This document shows positions 10,066 to 20,926 of a DNA stretch of 64,000 bases, one piece after another (the stretch's first letter is position 1; the number at the start of each line of letters is the position of its first letter). The notes under the pieces were generated by a model that saw only the letters and a program-made list of their open reading frames with translations, did not search any database and was not told the DNA's origin. The stretch is from Branchiostoma floridae (lineage: Eukaryota > Chordata > Leptocardii > Amphioxiformes > Branchiostomatidae): the NCBI RefSeq assembly GCF_000003815.2, contig NC_049996.1:16846930-16910929 (forward strand), given 5' to 3'. Made by a program: the position numbers and the translations under genes.

Positions 10066-11736
10066 GTCAGTTAATGAGTTAATAATGGGTTAATGATAAG
10101 TTATCGTTATTGTGGTTCTCCCGTCTCCAACCAAATCTACTATGAGTTTGCAAAACTAAAAGAACCCAAGTTCACCCAGAAGATACAGAACCAGAAACTC
10201 AAGCCTGGTCAGTTGATAAGTTAATGATAAGTTAATGATAAGTTAATGAAGATAAATCCAACCAAATCTATGAGTTTGCACAATAAAAGAACCTAAGTTC
10301 ACCCAGAAAATGCAGAACCAGAAGCTCAAGCCTGGTGAGTTAATGATTTTAACGTAATAAAGCATATAACTGTAAAGTGTTTGTTGATAAGTTAATGAAA
10401 AGTTGATGAAGGTAAATACAGCCACAGTATAATCTATGAGTTAGCAGTCTAAAAGAACCTAAGCTTGCCCAAGAGATACAGAACCAGAAACTCAAGCCTG
10501 GTGAGTTAATGAGTTGATAAAACTTGTTAAATAACTATGGGTAAATAATAATGAAGCTACCCACAGAACAGAATGTGAGTAAGCATACATGTAACTTCAT
10601 AAAAAAAGTTCTGTAAGATGCAAAACTAAGATCAGAAATCTGGTAAGTTCATAAGTCTATAAAACTGGTGACAGTATTGATTATTGTAAGTCTCAATTCC
10701 TAATGGTTAATGACACATTCACTCAATATCTAACTAAGCATGTACACATGTAAGCATTGCGATTTATTGTGAAATAATCTCTATTCATTGAAATGAATCA
10801 ATCTTAAGGTCTTCAACTTTCTGAAAACTTATTTCAGAGGCTTCTGACTGCAAGAAAGCCAATTGTATTCAAATTTGACCCATTGTATTCAAATCATGCT
10901 CTCTCACTGCCATTGTATGCAAATGAGGTACCAAATATGGCAGAGAAGGTCAGGGTGAAACCTGATCCTGTCCCTGAGTCAGAAATAGCCTGTGAGGTAT
11001 TTATTCTATGTTAGGCAGGTGGTTAGGAATGTGGGGTATGTCTGCCTGGCCGCCATGCAGCCCCTGGGTTGGGAGGGGGGAGTGGTATGTGGAGTATGTC
11101 AGGACTGTAGCTCAGTAAGGTTATATCACCCGTTATGGGAGGGAAACTCAAGTGGAGGCTAGATAGGAGACAAGAAGGAAATGTCAGAGTTCAGGAGCTG
11201 AATCATTGCCAAAAGTTTGCAGTTGAAAAATTTAACCATGTCAGTTATAGTGAGGTCTGTCAGTATTTAAGATGAAACCAGAAAATAAAACTTGAGCACA
11301 CCTTGAAATAAAAAAAAAAAACAGTTCACAAATTAAAGCATACAACAACTTGAGACAATTCAGAATGTTTCATGCTTTTTTGTCCCAAATAATATTATGT
11401 ATTTTTTGGGTTACACTGTTCACAGAAAAAATAATACTAAAGATAAAAAACAGAAAATCAAGCAGAGGTTTAATCATAAAAATCTTATTCATGTCTCTGA
11501 ATGCAGTGAAGATTTCCAAGACTACTTAAGATAACTTACTCTACAACTTAAGATAATTTAGAACTTTTCGCACTTCTGTGTCCCACATAATACCTATCTA
11601 TAGTGTTCTTTGTTTTCTTCACACAGTTCTTTGGAAAAAAAATTATTGTATACCAGATACATATTTCTATATTTTTGATCTACATTGTTTCCTGAAAAGA
11701 AATTGACTGTAAACCTCCTATTTCCTGCCCCTCCAG
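10066..11736. repeat. Intron 11 with three copies of the E11 3' end and donor
   Basis: The last ~47 bases of E11 plus its GT donor recur at about 10161-10207, 10288-10334 and 10453-10500, each followed by GTCAGT or GTGAGT and ATAAGTT/TTAATGA-rich spacer. The copies still read PKFTQK..NQKLKPG-like sequence. The rest of the intron (10.6-11.7 kb) shows nothing recognised. Confidence 0.85.
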
Positions 11737-11967
11737 GCGAGCAGTGCAGGTTCGAAGCGAAGGTGACCGGTAAGCCGGAACCACGCATCAGCTGGTTCAA
11801 GAACGGCGCAGAGCTGCAGTCGAGCGAGCGCATCCAGATCACGCGCGACGGAACAACCTGCGTCCTGACCATCCCCAACCCGGACCACGAGGATTCTGGG
11901 ACATACGTCTGCAAGGCCGACAACGCGGCGGGAAGTGCCTCGTGCACAGCCTTCCTACTCGTGCCAA
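11737..11967 (+). CDS. E12: body of an I-set Ig domain
   Basis: Acceptor CCTCCAG, donor GTAAGT, phase 1-1. It completes the domain begun in E11: CRFEAKVTGKPEPRISWFKN, ITRDGTTCVLTIPNPDHEDS and GTYVCKADNAAGSASC. Both core cysteines and the tryptophan are present. It is a textbook Z-disc/I-band Ig domain. Confidence 0.95.
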
Positions 11968-13287
11968 GTAAGTCACTATCATCTTTCCCAGTTCATAGTT
12001 GTGACACCAAACAATTTTTCTCTAAATATTGTTTTCATAAAAAACTTATAATAAAGGAATTTGGCTTTGACAGAAAAGAACAATTATCTGTCATACGCAT
12101 TTTAGCACCCCTGGAAGAATAATTAACCCTCAAACCACCGTAGCTTTTTTGTGACGTAGATTACCGTATGGGGTCAAAACTGACCCCATAACGTTTTGTA
12201 CAAATACAGTTTTTGTGTGAATCTTTTTGTGATTTGTATATATGTATAGTTTCATTGATCTATGTGGGACAATCTGACATGATTAGGTGAAAATACTTCA
12301 AGCTTATTATCATAATTTATGCAAAAGATCATGAGGACCACATTTTGCACCAACGCTATTCAGACCGGGAAGGAGGTTTTTGATGCCTGTACCAGCTTCA
12401 ATGCCATATAGCGCCTGAATGGCTTATGCTAGGGCCACCAAACTTAGTAACTTTTTAGAAAATTTTAATAGCAAACATTTTCAGTGAACAAAGTATGTTC
12501 ATGATTTTTCATGTTGCCATGGCAACGGAATTCTGACAGACAAATTAATTACGAAATTTTCTAATTTTGTATTAAACATTTAAGTTTTAAGGTTTTCTTG
12601 GCAAATAACAGTTGTTTATAACATCTTATAAAATTCAACGTAAATTTCAGAACTCAATATTCATGATTTATGCTAATTTGATGACGTCATCAGTCAAATT
12701 CCAAGATGGCGGCCGATATTACCTAGATGACGTCATAATATCGTCATATAACATGATAATGGCACAAAAATTGCTACAATAATTTCGGTTTACATGTCCA
12801 TCATTCTCTGAAAATTTCGTGATCCTACCATAAGTAGTTTAAGTGTGGGTCGCAAAAGTTTGTTTAAAAAAATGCTGGGGTCAGTTTTGACCCCACCGGA
12901 CCATGCATAAACATTCGAAGATAACTTAATCAACAATGGACCAATCTCGATAAAAACGTAGAAAAAGTTAAAGGACATATACACAAACAAACTCCTGGAA
13001 GGAAATTTGTTTTCGACTAGAAATGACAAAATGGCACACATTGATATACGCCTGGGGTCAGTTTTGACCCCATACGGTGGTTTGAGGGTTAAACAGATGT
13101 GAGATCTGATTTAAATATTTAGTAGACACCATCATCATGATATCTCTGGAGTATGTAGTTTTGTTCTTCAAAAACAGAAAAATTGTTTTTCCACATTTTA
13201 TTTTCATCTACTGTCCATGTACAGAGTGCAGTGTTGTTTCTTTCAGTTCTTTTATAACACATCTATTTTCCTCCCCCCCATGTGCAG
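11968..13287. mobile_element. Intron 12 with a 962-bp piggyBac-like MITE (12127-13088)
   Basis: The element is flanked by TTAA on both sides (12123-12126 and 13089-13092), starts CCCTCAAACCACCGTA and ends TACGGTGGTTTGAGGG. Subterminal GGGGTCAAAACTGACCCC-type palindromes lie at both ends and an extra copy near 12879-12895. A TTAA target and CCC-starting ends are typical of the piggyBac superfamily. No transposase frame is seen, so it is non-autonomous. Confidence 0.9.
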
Positions 13288-13448
13288 AGGTGGTTGAGTT
13301 AGGTTTCACCAAGGAGCTGGCGGATGTGACTGCAAAGGAGCGTGACGCCACCGCGGTGTTCGAGGCCGACGTGAACCAGGAGTTTGCCAAACCTCGCTGG
13401 TACAAGGATGGCGTCGAGATCACCATGGGAGACAAGTATCAGCAGCAG
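13288..13448 (+). CDS. E13: first half of I-band Ig
   Basis: Acceptor TGTGCAG, donor GTAAGT. It encodes LGFTKELADVTAKERDATAV, FEADVNQEFAKPRWYKDGVE and a short tail ending at GDKYQQQ. Starts in phase 1 and ends in phase 0 in the C'-E region. The core tryptophan is present; the B-strand Cys position is Phe-Glu-Ala. Confidence 0.92.
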
Positions 13449-13808
13449 GTAAGTTATCGATTTGGTTAATAGGTTAGTGAGCTGTCAATAGATGGTTAGC
13501 TATCTTGTGTGCTAATTAGTCGATGGGTTAGCTGACAGCTGATACGTTAATGGGTTAACTGAGTAATGTAGAATTCAGTTATCGTAATTGTAAGTTATAG
13601 GTTTCAGGTGATGCATATTAGTGTTTGGTTTTGGTTTATTAATGAGTTATTGAGTTAACTGAGTTATTGATTGCTGATGCTAGTTTGTTAATGTTGGTGA
13701 GTTATTGACTACATGTGATGCATACGTACCTGATCTTAATGCCTAAGCGTGGGAACGTTGTTGTTGTTAATGAGTTAACGAGCTAATTGGGTGATTTATG
13801 GGTTACAG
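13449..13808. repeat. Intron 13 with degenerate copies of the E14 start
   Basis: The intron is built of degenerate TTAATGAGTTAACTGAGTTA-like units. The E14 start (GTGATGCGTAAGTGCCTGAT) has partial copies at 13608-13623 (preceded by a real AG) and 13714-13736. It is a shorter, older version of the decoy-site arrays seen elsewhere. Confidence 0.65.
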
Positions 13809-13920
13809 GTGATGCGTAAGTGCCTGATGCTGGTGGTGCGTAACGTGACACTGGAGGATGCTGGACAGTACACCTGCCAGGTGGAGAAGGCAACATCATC
13901 CGCCACACTCACTGTCACAG
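13809..13920 (+). CDS. E14: second half of I-band Ig
   Basis: Acceptor GTTACAG, donor GTAACA. It encodes VMRKCLMLVVRNVTLEDAGQ then YTCQVEKATSSATLTVT, completing the E13 domain. It ends in phase 1. Confidence 0.92.
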
Positions 13921-15547
13921 GTAACACACCTGTCCTCTTACACACCTGTACCTGTAGATGGACTCAAACTGGATGAAAATAGTCTGATCCTGTAGCCCTG
14001 CCTACTGGTCCTCTTACAAAAAGACAAATTCAAACTGGATGAAGATAATGTATCTGCCCTTCTTATCTTTGTCAAAACTCAGGAATATGACAAACCGAAA
14101 CATGTAAATGCAAGACTTTGAAGGACATGCGGCCACTATCCTGTTGGTTAAACTTTTACAGTTATTTCTATCGACAGTTAGTTTGATTGGTTATAATTAA
14201 CTTGCACAGAGACATTACATTCTTTCATCATGGCAGAATATGTCTTTTTGATAGATATTTCGACTTGCCTGAATATCAAGCCACTATTACAGTGACAGTC
14301 ATACTGTGCAAATTGGACACCTTATCATACCAGAATTTCATCCAATTTGAGTCTTCCTATAGCTATTTTACTACATGGATATGTTTCTTCTAGTTTATGG
14401 AATGATAAATTATGTTTTCTCCTGTTTAGTCATCTCTTGTTTAGCTTATTGACAAGATGTTCATTGTTGATGTCGTTTTGCAACCTTATACCATTCATCA
14501 TCCTTGTACCATTATGATATGCTAAATACACAAATGTAGCTTATTTTCATGTAATACTCAAACTATTCTTTGATAAGTCTCCATTGTTGTTGTCATACTA
14601 TTATTGCATTGCCATCATGGTGTTTCCATGCTGCTGTTGTGCTCTTGTCATCCTGTTTCCATGTTGTTTTGCCGCCATTCCACCTGCAGTTACAGAACAA
14701 TGTAAGTATGGTTTCATTATCTCAGTTTCACAGAGGGCCTTTCCAAAAGAAAACAAGACATTACAGAAAAATCACTTGTTAAATCACTTAAAGTCTATCT
14801 AATTGCGACCTGTACATAATTACCTGCTGAAATTTGATGACCATATGTCTATTGCCCCGAAGAAGGTAACAGACGGTCAGCAGATAATTCTTGTTGTTAA
14901 ATAAAAGGACATTTTATTTAAATTCCATTTCCTATTTTATTTTTTCCATGCAGACATTGATGTTTTTTTTCGTATGGAAAGGCCTAAAATCACCATTAAA
15001 AGCACAAAGGACTGACGGACTGAATGTGTGTTTGACATGTTCCACAGTGCACCATACTGTCCCACTTTGTTGCCTCTCTTCACTGATTGTGGAAAGTTGT
15101 TCACTTATGGTTGTGCTCGACCACTTGAGTGTCAATTGCTAAATGCTCTTGTCTATCTGTGCTTGCCTGCATTGAAATACACGTGCCAACTTGACATAGA
15201 TATTGCTACATGTAAGTGCTTGATACAAGTCAGTTTGGAAGAATGTTGAACAAAAACAAACAGATGGTGAATGCTTAAGTTGCCATGTAAAGTACCAGAC
15301 TGAGTTACTTTTTTTGGTAAGGTATTATATTCTAAGATTTAATAGATTGTGGAGTAACCTTGTAAGCTTGAAACAAATACATGTTGTTCATAGTGAAAAC
15401 TTTTCATGTTAGAAGAAAAGAACCTTGCATGCTATTCATAGCTTCCTTGATTCTAAAACCCCAAATCTAAGTCATGTGACAGTGATTTGTTTTCACCTTT
15501 GCTGTGACCTTCAGATCACCAACATGTCTGTTCTCTCCTCTCCCCAG
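13921..15547. other. Introns around microexon E15
   Basis: 1.6 kb of AT-rich intron. Apart from the candidate microexon at 14690-14701, no exon, repeat family or RNA gene is recognised. Several short open frames have no splice or domain support. Confidence 0.5.
14690..14701 (+). CDS. E15: candidate 12-nt microexon
   Basis: A strong acceptor (CCATTCCACCTGCAG) is followed after exactly 12 bases by a consensus donor (GTAAGT). Inserted between E14 and E16 it is phase 1-1, keeps the frame and adds V/S-flanked TEQ residues. Splicing straight from E14 to E16 also keeps frame, so it may be optional. No transcript evidence is available. Confidence 0.5.
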
Positions 15548-15817
15548 CCCTTCCTCTGGAGGTCAGGAAACCCCTCCAGAACATGGAAGCCATGGAAACG
15601 GGCGCCGTGACCTTCGAGATCGAGCTGAGTCAGGATGACCTTGAGCACCAGTGGTTCCACAATGGCAGGGAGATGACGAACTCCGACCGCGTACAGATCA
15701 AATTACACCGGCACTTCTTCTACCGGGTCACGGTGAAGGATCTGGCGTTCGAGGACGCCGGGGAGTACAAGTTCAAGTGCCGTGATGTCACGGCTTCCGC
15801 TCAGTTGGTCGTTACAG
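15548..15817 (+). CDS. E16: complete I-band Ig domain
   Basis: Acceptor TCCCCAG, donor GTGACG, phase 1-1. One exon encodes the whole domain: LPLEVRKPLQNMEAMETGAV, LEHQWFHNGREMTNSDRVQI and FEDAGEYKFKCRDVTASAQL. It resembles vertebrate titin I-band/obscurin Ig domains of the 'VQW..NG....DR' type. Confidence 0.94.
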
Positions 15818-16273
15818 GTGACGTTAACGAGTGGTGAAGCTGCAATGCTTCGTCAAGAACATCTCAGCCTGATCCAGAAACAAGGGTGTAACTCACAATT
15901 TGGTCACATGAGACATAAATTCACATTTTTAATTAGAACCAGCAAAAATAGTCAGAAAATACATTCAAAGCAATGATTTTTTTTTGCATCTGTTAAAATT
16001 TTATCATAAAAAAAATGTACATTTTAATTGGAATTCAAGCAAAAAGGCCAGAAATACGTTAAAAGCAATAATTTTTTATCTGTTGAAATTGAAAATATCC
16101 AAATACTTTTCATTTTCTTATTTTCAAGTTGGGAATTACATCCTAGGGTTTGTCTTTGGGTAAGGCTAAGAAGTTTTTGAAAAAGCCTTGTGAAACTGTT
16201 ATGCCTAGTAAAACTCACCATCAAAGATTTGCTGTGCAAGTGTGTTCACGATTGTGTGTCTTGTTTCCCACAG
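15818..16273. repeat. Intron with a ~105-bp tandem duplication
   Basis: Segments near 15915-16020 and 16020-16095 share TACATTTTAATT/GAATTCAAGCAAAAA-type words and CAATAATTTTTT..CATCTGTTRAAATT. This is a simple intronic duplication. Confidence 0.55.
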
Positions 16274-16363
16274 AGCGCCCTCTAGAGGTGACGAGATCAC
16301 TGCAGCCTGTCACCGTCTACGAACAGGAGACCGCGAGCTTCGAAGTGGAGATTTCACACGAAG
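16274..16363 (+). CDS. E17: first third of I-band Ig
   Basis: Acceptor CCCACAG, donor GTACGT, phase 1-1. It encodes RPLEVTRSLQPVTVYEQETA and SFEVEISHE. The domain is completed by E18 after an intron in the B-C region. Confidence 0.9.
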
Positions 16364-16874
16364 GTACGTAAAACAATGCATTCCAATGATTTCACCATAG
16401 ATTTAAAACTGCTTGATACAACACGATTGAAGAACAAATATATAATTTTATCAAGAAGTGTATGTCTTAGTTATTTGGATCATCCAAAACTCCATTGTAT
16501 TGTATTGTACTGTTAATAGTGCAATTCAGCCGGCTGTATATGAAGTCAGTTGCAAGACTGTATACGATGTAAAGTTTGAATAACAGATGAAAAATTTTAT
16601 CAGGTTAGAAAATCCCAGTAAGAACTACATGTATAATATGCTAAATAGCAATACTCAAACAACGGGATGTGATTTTGGAAACGTCTTACTAACACAAAAT
16701 CATATCCAGTTGCTAGAGTAATCTTATTACCTGGACGGCTAATCTTCATCAATGTACATGTATAATACAATCAACAGACAACATTTCAGATGGATATATT
16801 CCTCATGGTAATTTTGACTGGTACTGCAGCTAGGTGGCGCTGCTAACAATGTTTAACATTTGCCTATCCCCCAG
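16364..16874. other. Intron 17, no recognised element
   Basis: 511 bases of AT-rich intron with several TACATGTA words. No exon or repeat family is recognised. Confidence 0.5.
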
Positions 16875-17051
16875 GCATTGAGGTGCAGTGGGAGCGGAAG
16901 GGCAGTGTTCTCGCCCCGAGCGACCGTGTAACGATCGAGGTCCGGGGCTGCGTGCACCGCCTTGTCATCTCCAACGTTTCTCAGAGCGACGCTGGCGAAT
17001 ACGCCGTTGTCATCGGAGACTTCCGACAGACTACACAGCTGGTCGTGGAGA
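16875..17051 (+). CDS. E18: remainder of I-band Ig
   Basis: Acceptor CCCCCAG, donor GTAAGA, phase 1-1. It encodes IEVQWERKGSVLAPSDRVTI, then GCVHRLVISNVSQSDAGEYA and VVIGDFRQTTQL. The xxVHRLxIxxVxxxDAGEY core is the pattern of vertebrate titin I-band Ig domains. Confidence 0.93.
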
Positions 17052-17563
17052 GTAAGAAGACGCTTTTACTTCAGAACCTGTAGATATTATCCATAATCTT
17101 CAGGTCCTTGTTGCTATCTTCAAGTTAATATGGAAGGAAAAGGCAAAAAAATAAGACTTTTCATCTTTGCTCTTGTCAGTAGCAAAAGTGTAGTACAAGG
17201 ATATTGGATTTAGACAAATTCTGCTGTGACAACTGTATTATCTACATGCAGTAATCTCAACTTATAACAGTTGCTATAGAAGTGTTAGCTGTGTCTTCTA
17301 TGGTTTCTTTATCCAATCATGTCTCTGTGTCAGGGATGTACCAAACAAACATGAAGCCAAAGCCTGAGGACCAGGTTTATGTCTTAGTGCACTCAGTTTC
17401 ATAGAGTGAACACAGTTATAACTGTGTTTTTCTGCTTGCCCCTTGTTGTATTTTCACCTTAAAATGCTTGAGAAACAAGGAAATAAGTTGTTGTGGGTTT
17501 CATGGAAGGAATCAACAGCATATGAGCCTAGTCATAACCATTACTTAATGTTTTCTTCCGTAG
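17052..17563. repeat. Intron 18 with truncated MITE-family copy
   Basis: About 17340-17420 is an inverted, truncated copy of the repeat in intron 6, sharing AAGCCTGAGGACCAGGTTTA and CTCAGTTT..ATAGAGTGAA. Nothing else is recognised. Confidence 0.55.
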
Positions 17564-17676
17564 TTCGCAAACTTGAGTTCACTCGGCCGCTGCAGAACAT
17601 CAAGATCTTTGAGAAGCAGACTGCAACCTTCGAGGTGGAGATCAACTTCTCAGGAGTGGATGTGCAGTGGCTAAAG
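17564..17676 (+). CDS. E19: first half of I-band Ig
   Basis: Acceptor TTCCGTAG, donor GTGGGT. It encodes RKLEFTRPLQNIKIFEKQTA, then TFEVEINFSGVDVQWLK. Starts in phase 1 and ends in phase 0 just after the core tryptophan. Confidence 0.93.
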
Positions 17677-18227
17677 GTGGGTACTGTTTGGGTGTACAGT
17701 TTCACACTTAACTGACTGAGGATGTAACATAGTTTTGAACAGTATAAGCTGCTTTTGAAGGCACTTCAGCACCAAGGAAAACGATTTTCAATCTCTGCAA
17801 GGAAAGTTGCAAAAGATTGTTACATTTTTGGTATCATTTATTTGAATATTGAACCGACTCAAGAAAGTTTTGAACACTAAGTATAAACTGCTTTTGAGGG
17901 CATTTCAGCACCAGGGATAATAATTTTCTATCTCAGTCTGTAGAAAAGTTGCAGAACATTTTTACTTATAACTCCTATGTAATAACTATATACATGTAGC
18001 TGTCAAATCTCGAACCTTGTTAAGAATTGTAAGAAGGGTAAGAAGAATTTTTTTCAAGCATTGTAGTTTTTTAAACATGTTTCAGCACCACGGACAGCCA
18101 CAGGTTTCTGGTGTTTCTGTAACAAGCTTGCTTTGATTTTTATTTCCACAGGACTCACAATTTCTCTGTATCATTTCACAAACCTATTTGCCACACGTGT
18201 TGACCAAATTTCATTCCCCCAACACAG
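17677..18227. repeat. Intron 19 with a ~130-bp tandem duplication
   Basis: Segments near 17730-17825 and 17862-17960 share TTTTGAACA..TATAARCTGCTTTTGA and TTCAGCACCARGGA. It does not include exon sequence. Confidence 0.55.
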
Positions 18228-18381
18228 AACGGGGAAGCGATTGCGCCCAACAACAAGTTCCACGTGCACGCAGACCAGAAGGTGCACAAACTGGAGATCG
18301 TCAACGTTACCGTGGAGGACTCTGGAGAATACAGCTTCGTTGCCATGGACACCAAGGCCACGGCAACGCTCTATGTTGACA
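18228..18381 (+). CDS. E20: second half of I-band Ig
   Basis: Acceptor AACACAG, donor GTACGT. It encodes NGEAIAPNNKFHVHADQKVH, KLEIVNVTVEDSGEYSFVAM and TKATATLYVD. It ends in phase 1. Confidence 0.93.
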
Positions 18382-19464
18382 GTACGTCATTGTTGTTAAT
18401 TAAAGTTATCGAGACAGATCACATAGTAATAGTTTAACATTTCATTTCCTTCGGACATTTTTACCTTCCTTTCCAAACTGCATGGTTTTCCCTATTCTTT
18501 ACATAGCCTTGATACTTATCAATATCCTGTCCTTTTCTCCATTTCCATCCTTTCTTCAATCTTCAATTCCTTCCTTTTCTTCCATTCTTTTCATTTGAAT
18601 GACTTGCTTGTACATGAATCCTCTTCAGTCTTCTTTTGAAGTACTTTCCCTTTCTGTCACTTAAACATCACAAGAAAAATTCCACTAACTGTTGGCTGTG
18701 TGTAGACCATATTATAGGATGACAATGGCACAACAGTAGTACAACAGTTGTACCATTTCATCTTATACCACACTTAAACAGCACAGCTATACACCGTGCA
18801 TGTCATCGCAGTGTTTTTTTCCTGTGGTGTTTGCTTTCTGGCCATTCCTTCCGATTAACATTATCTTTATGTAACTGTTTGTCTGTTTGTTTGTTTGCTT
18901 GTTTTCCTGTGTGTCTTCTCTCGTCATTTCGTTTCTTCTCCTGCCACCACCCCACCTGTCCATTCACCCTTTCAGTTGCCAGCTCTGAGCCAGCAGGTAG
19001 TTACCATAGTAACAGTCACCATAGTAACAGTCACCATAGTAACAGTCATCATAGAAACAATCACTGTTGATACCACACTCCATGATGAGGAGTTAAAGCT
19101 TAAACACATTTATCAGAAACCATTGGAGCCGTCACAATAATGTATAATTGGTTTGTTCATCAAAAATTCTTCCAAAAGTAATTGTACAGTAACCATAGAA
19201 ACAGGACTTTAACAAGTTCTTTCCATTTCTACTGTCTATACCCTTGTTGTAGTCTTAACAGACAGTCTTTGCTGTTGTTCAACTTTGTTATCTATACACA
19301 TTGTAGTATTGTATTGTAAGCTGTAATGTCTCAGACAGTTACCTGTTCATACTTACCATAGATGTTGTACTTTGTCTTCAAGTTAAAAGTTAAGAAGGGT
19401 GGAAACTTCCTTTAAGCGTAACTTTAAGCGTGTCTAATGCCACCCTTTCCCCCCCACCCCACAG
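18382..19464. repeat. Introns around microexon E21, with a 15-bp minisatellite
   Basis: Directly after the E21 donor, 19003-19065 holds four imperfect copies of ACCATAGTAACAGTC. The rest of the 1.1 kb is AT- and pyrimidine-rich intron with no other recognised element. Confidence 0.75.
18976..18996 (+). CDS. E21: candidate 21-nt microexon
   Basis: A polypyrimidine tract and acceptor (CACCCTTTCAG) precede 21 bases encoding ASSEPA, then a GT donor (GTAGTT). It is phase 1-1 between E20 and E22 and keeps the frame. The donor is only moderate and the exon can be skipped without frame loss, so it is tentative. Confidence 0.4.
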
Positions 19465-19586
19465 CAAAACACGTGGAGTTTATCCGTAAGATCTACGAGC
19501 CCGTGCGCTGCTCTCCCGGCGAGACAGCCACATTCGAGCTGGAGATCTCCGAGGAGGATGTTGAGGGGCAGTGGTTCCGCAATGAG
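19465..19586 (+). CDS. E22: first half of I-band Ig
   Basis: Acceptor CCCACAG, donor GTAAAC. It encodes KHVEFIRKIYEPVRCSPGET and ATFELEISEEDVEGQWFRNE. Starts in phase 1 and ends in phase 0. Confidence 0.93.
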
Positions 19587-20102
19587 GTAAACTAACTTTC
19601 ATCTTAATTCTTATTGAAGTTTACTTATTGAATTATTGATAAGCAGTGAACCATCTGGCAAGAAAAACAGCTGAACAAAATGTATGCATAACACATTACC
19701 TGCAAAATGAAAGAAAACGTTATTAATAATAGTACTTTAGATAATTGTAGCTGACATTGACAATAACATCAAGTTAGACTTGTGCATGACATACATGTAT
19801 GTTTAAAACCCTAGGCCAATGCTGTCACAGATTTTAACTCCTATGGTAATGGAATCTTCTACTGTATCATTCATTTCTACCGAAAATAATTTCATCAGGT
19901 CGGTAGATCATAGGACATAGGAATTTTCTTTTACACAACCAGTTTTTCTCACCTGCTGATGTTTCGATGTCTGTCAGACATCTTCCTCAGAGCTTCTAAC
20001 TTCTAACTTTCTACTGTCTGATTTCTTTTTACTCAAGTAAGTAACAAAGATCATCTGGCAATAAACAGCAACTGAAACCTGATCTTATTTCCACCTGTTC
20101 AG
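19587..20102. repeat. Intron 22 with dispersed repeat copy
   Basis: About 19921-20010 is the partner of the dispersed repeat at about 9757-9841, carrying the CAGACATCTTCCTCAGAGC word. Otherwise nothing is recognised. Confidence 0.6.
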
Positions 20103-20250
20103 GTGACCCTGTCGACCAGCGATAAGTACCGGTTCGAGCAGGTTGGCGGCGTGAGGAGGCTCTACATCTCCAATGTCACCCTCGAGGACCAGGGCGATTA
20201 CTCCTTCGTTGCTAACGACGCCCAGACCAGCGTGACGCTTTACGTTGAAG
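20103..20250 (+). CDS. E23: second half of I-band Ig
   Basis: Acceptor CTGTTCAG, donor GTGCGT. It encodes VTLSTSDKYRFEQVGGVRRL, then YISNVTLEDQGDYSFVANDA and QTSVTLYVE, completing the E22 domain. It ends in phase 1. Confidence 0.93.
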
Positions 20251-20650
20251 GTGCGTTCTGTCAAGAACTTAATTTAGCATCTTGCCTCGTAGCCTCGAGA
20301 CTATAGAACAGTAAATAAAAGTAGAATGCCATACAGAATCTTGCTCAAAAGTGGTTTGGTGGGTATACATAGCAATAGCATCAATAGTATTACATACATG
20401 TACAATGTCATGTACAGCTTTGTAACCAATTATTATACCAACATTCAACAAGAAACTAAATTTGATCAGTTGAAGACCAGTTCTTTAATTTCATGCAAAG
20501 GAATTTGCTTTTCTAGCTTTGCCAATCTTTTTTTTATATTCAATCAATACCAAAAACGGATAGGAAGCTTGATTTGACTATGAGAAGACTAACGTTAATT
20601 TTTGTAGATTTTATGCAAGTATGTTCTTAAACGTTTTTTTCCATCTGCAG
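20251..20650. other. Intron 23, no recognised element
   Basis: 400 bases of AT-rich intron ending in a polypyrimidine tract before E24. Confidence 0.5.
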
Positions 20651-20926
20651 TGAAATACGTGGAGTTCCGCCGCAAGCCGATGGAAACCATTACTGTCAAA
20701 CCCAACGAGGTCGCGACCTTCGAGTTCGAGGTCACCGACCAGTACAAGGACGTGGACGTCTCGTGGTATCGGAACGAGATTCGCATCGAGACAAGCGAGA
20801 AGTATAAGGTGGAGCGCGATCGCTGCGTACACCGTTTGCTGATCGCCGACACCGAACAGGGCGACTCTGGCGAATACGTCTTCGTCGCTGGCGAGACCAG
20901 GGAGGTCGTTACCCTCTACGTTGAAG
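20651..20926 (+). CDS. E24: complete I-band Ig domain
   Basis: Acceptor ATCTGCAG, donor GTATGT, phase 1-1. It encodes KYVEFRRKPMETITVKPNEV, YKDVDVSWYRNEIRIETSEK, DRCVHRLLIADTEQGDSGEY and VFVAGETREVVTLYVE. A full domain in one exon; neighbours E22/E23 have the same domain split by an intron. Confidence 0.95.
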
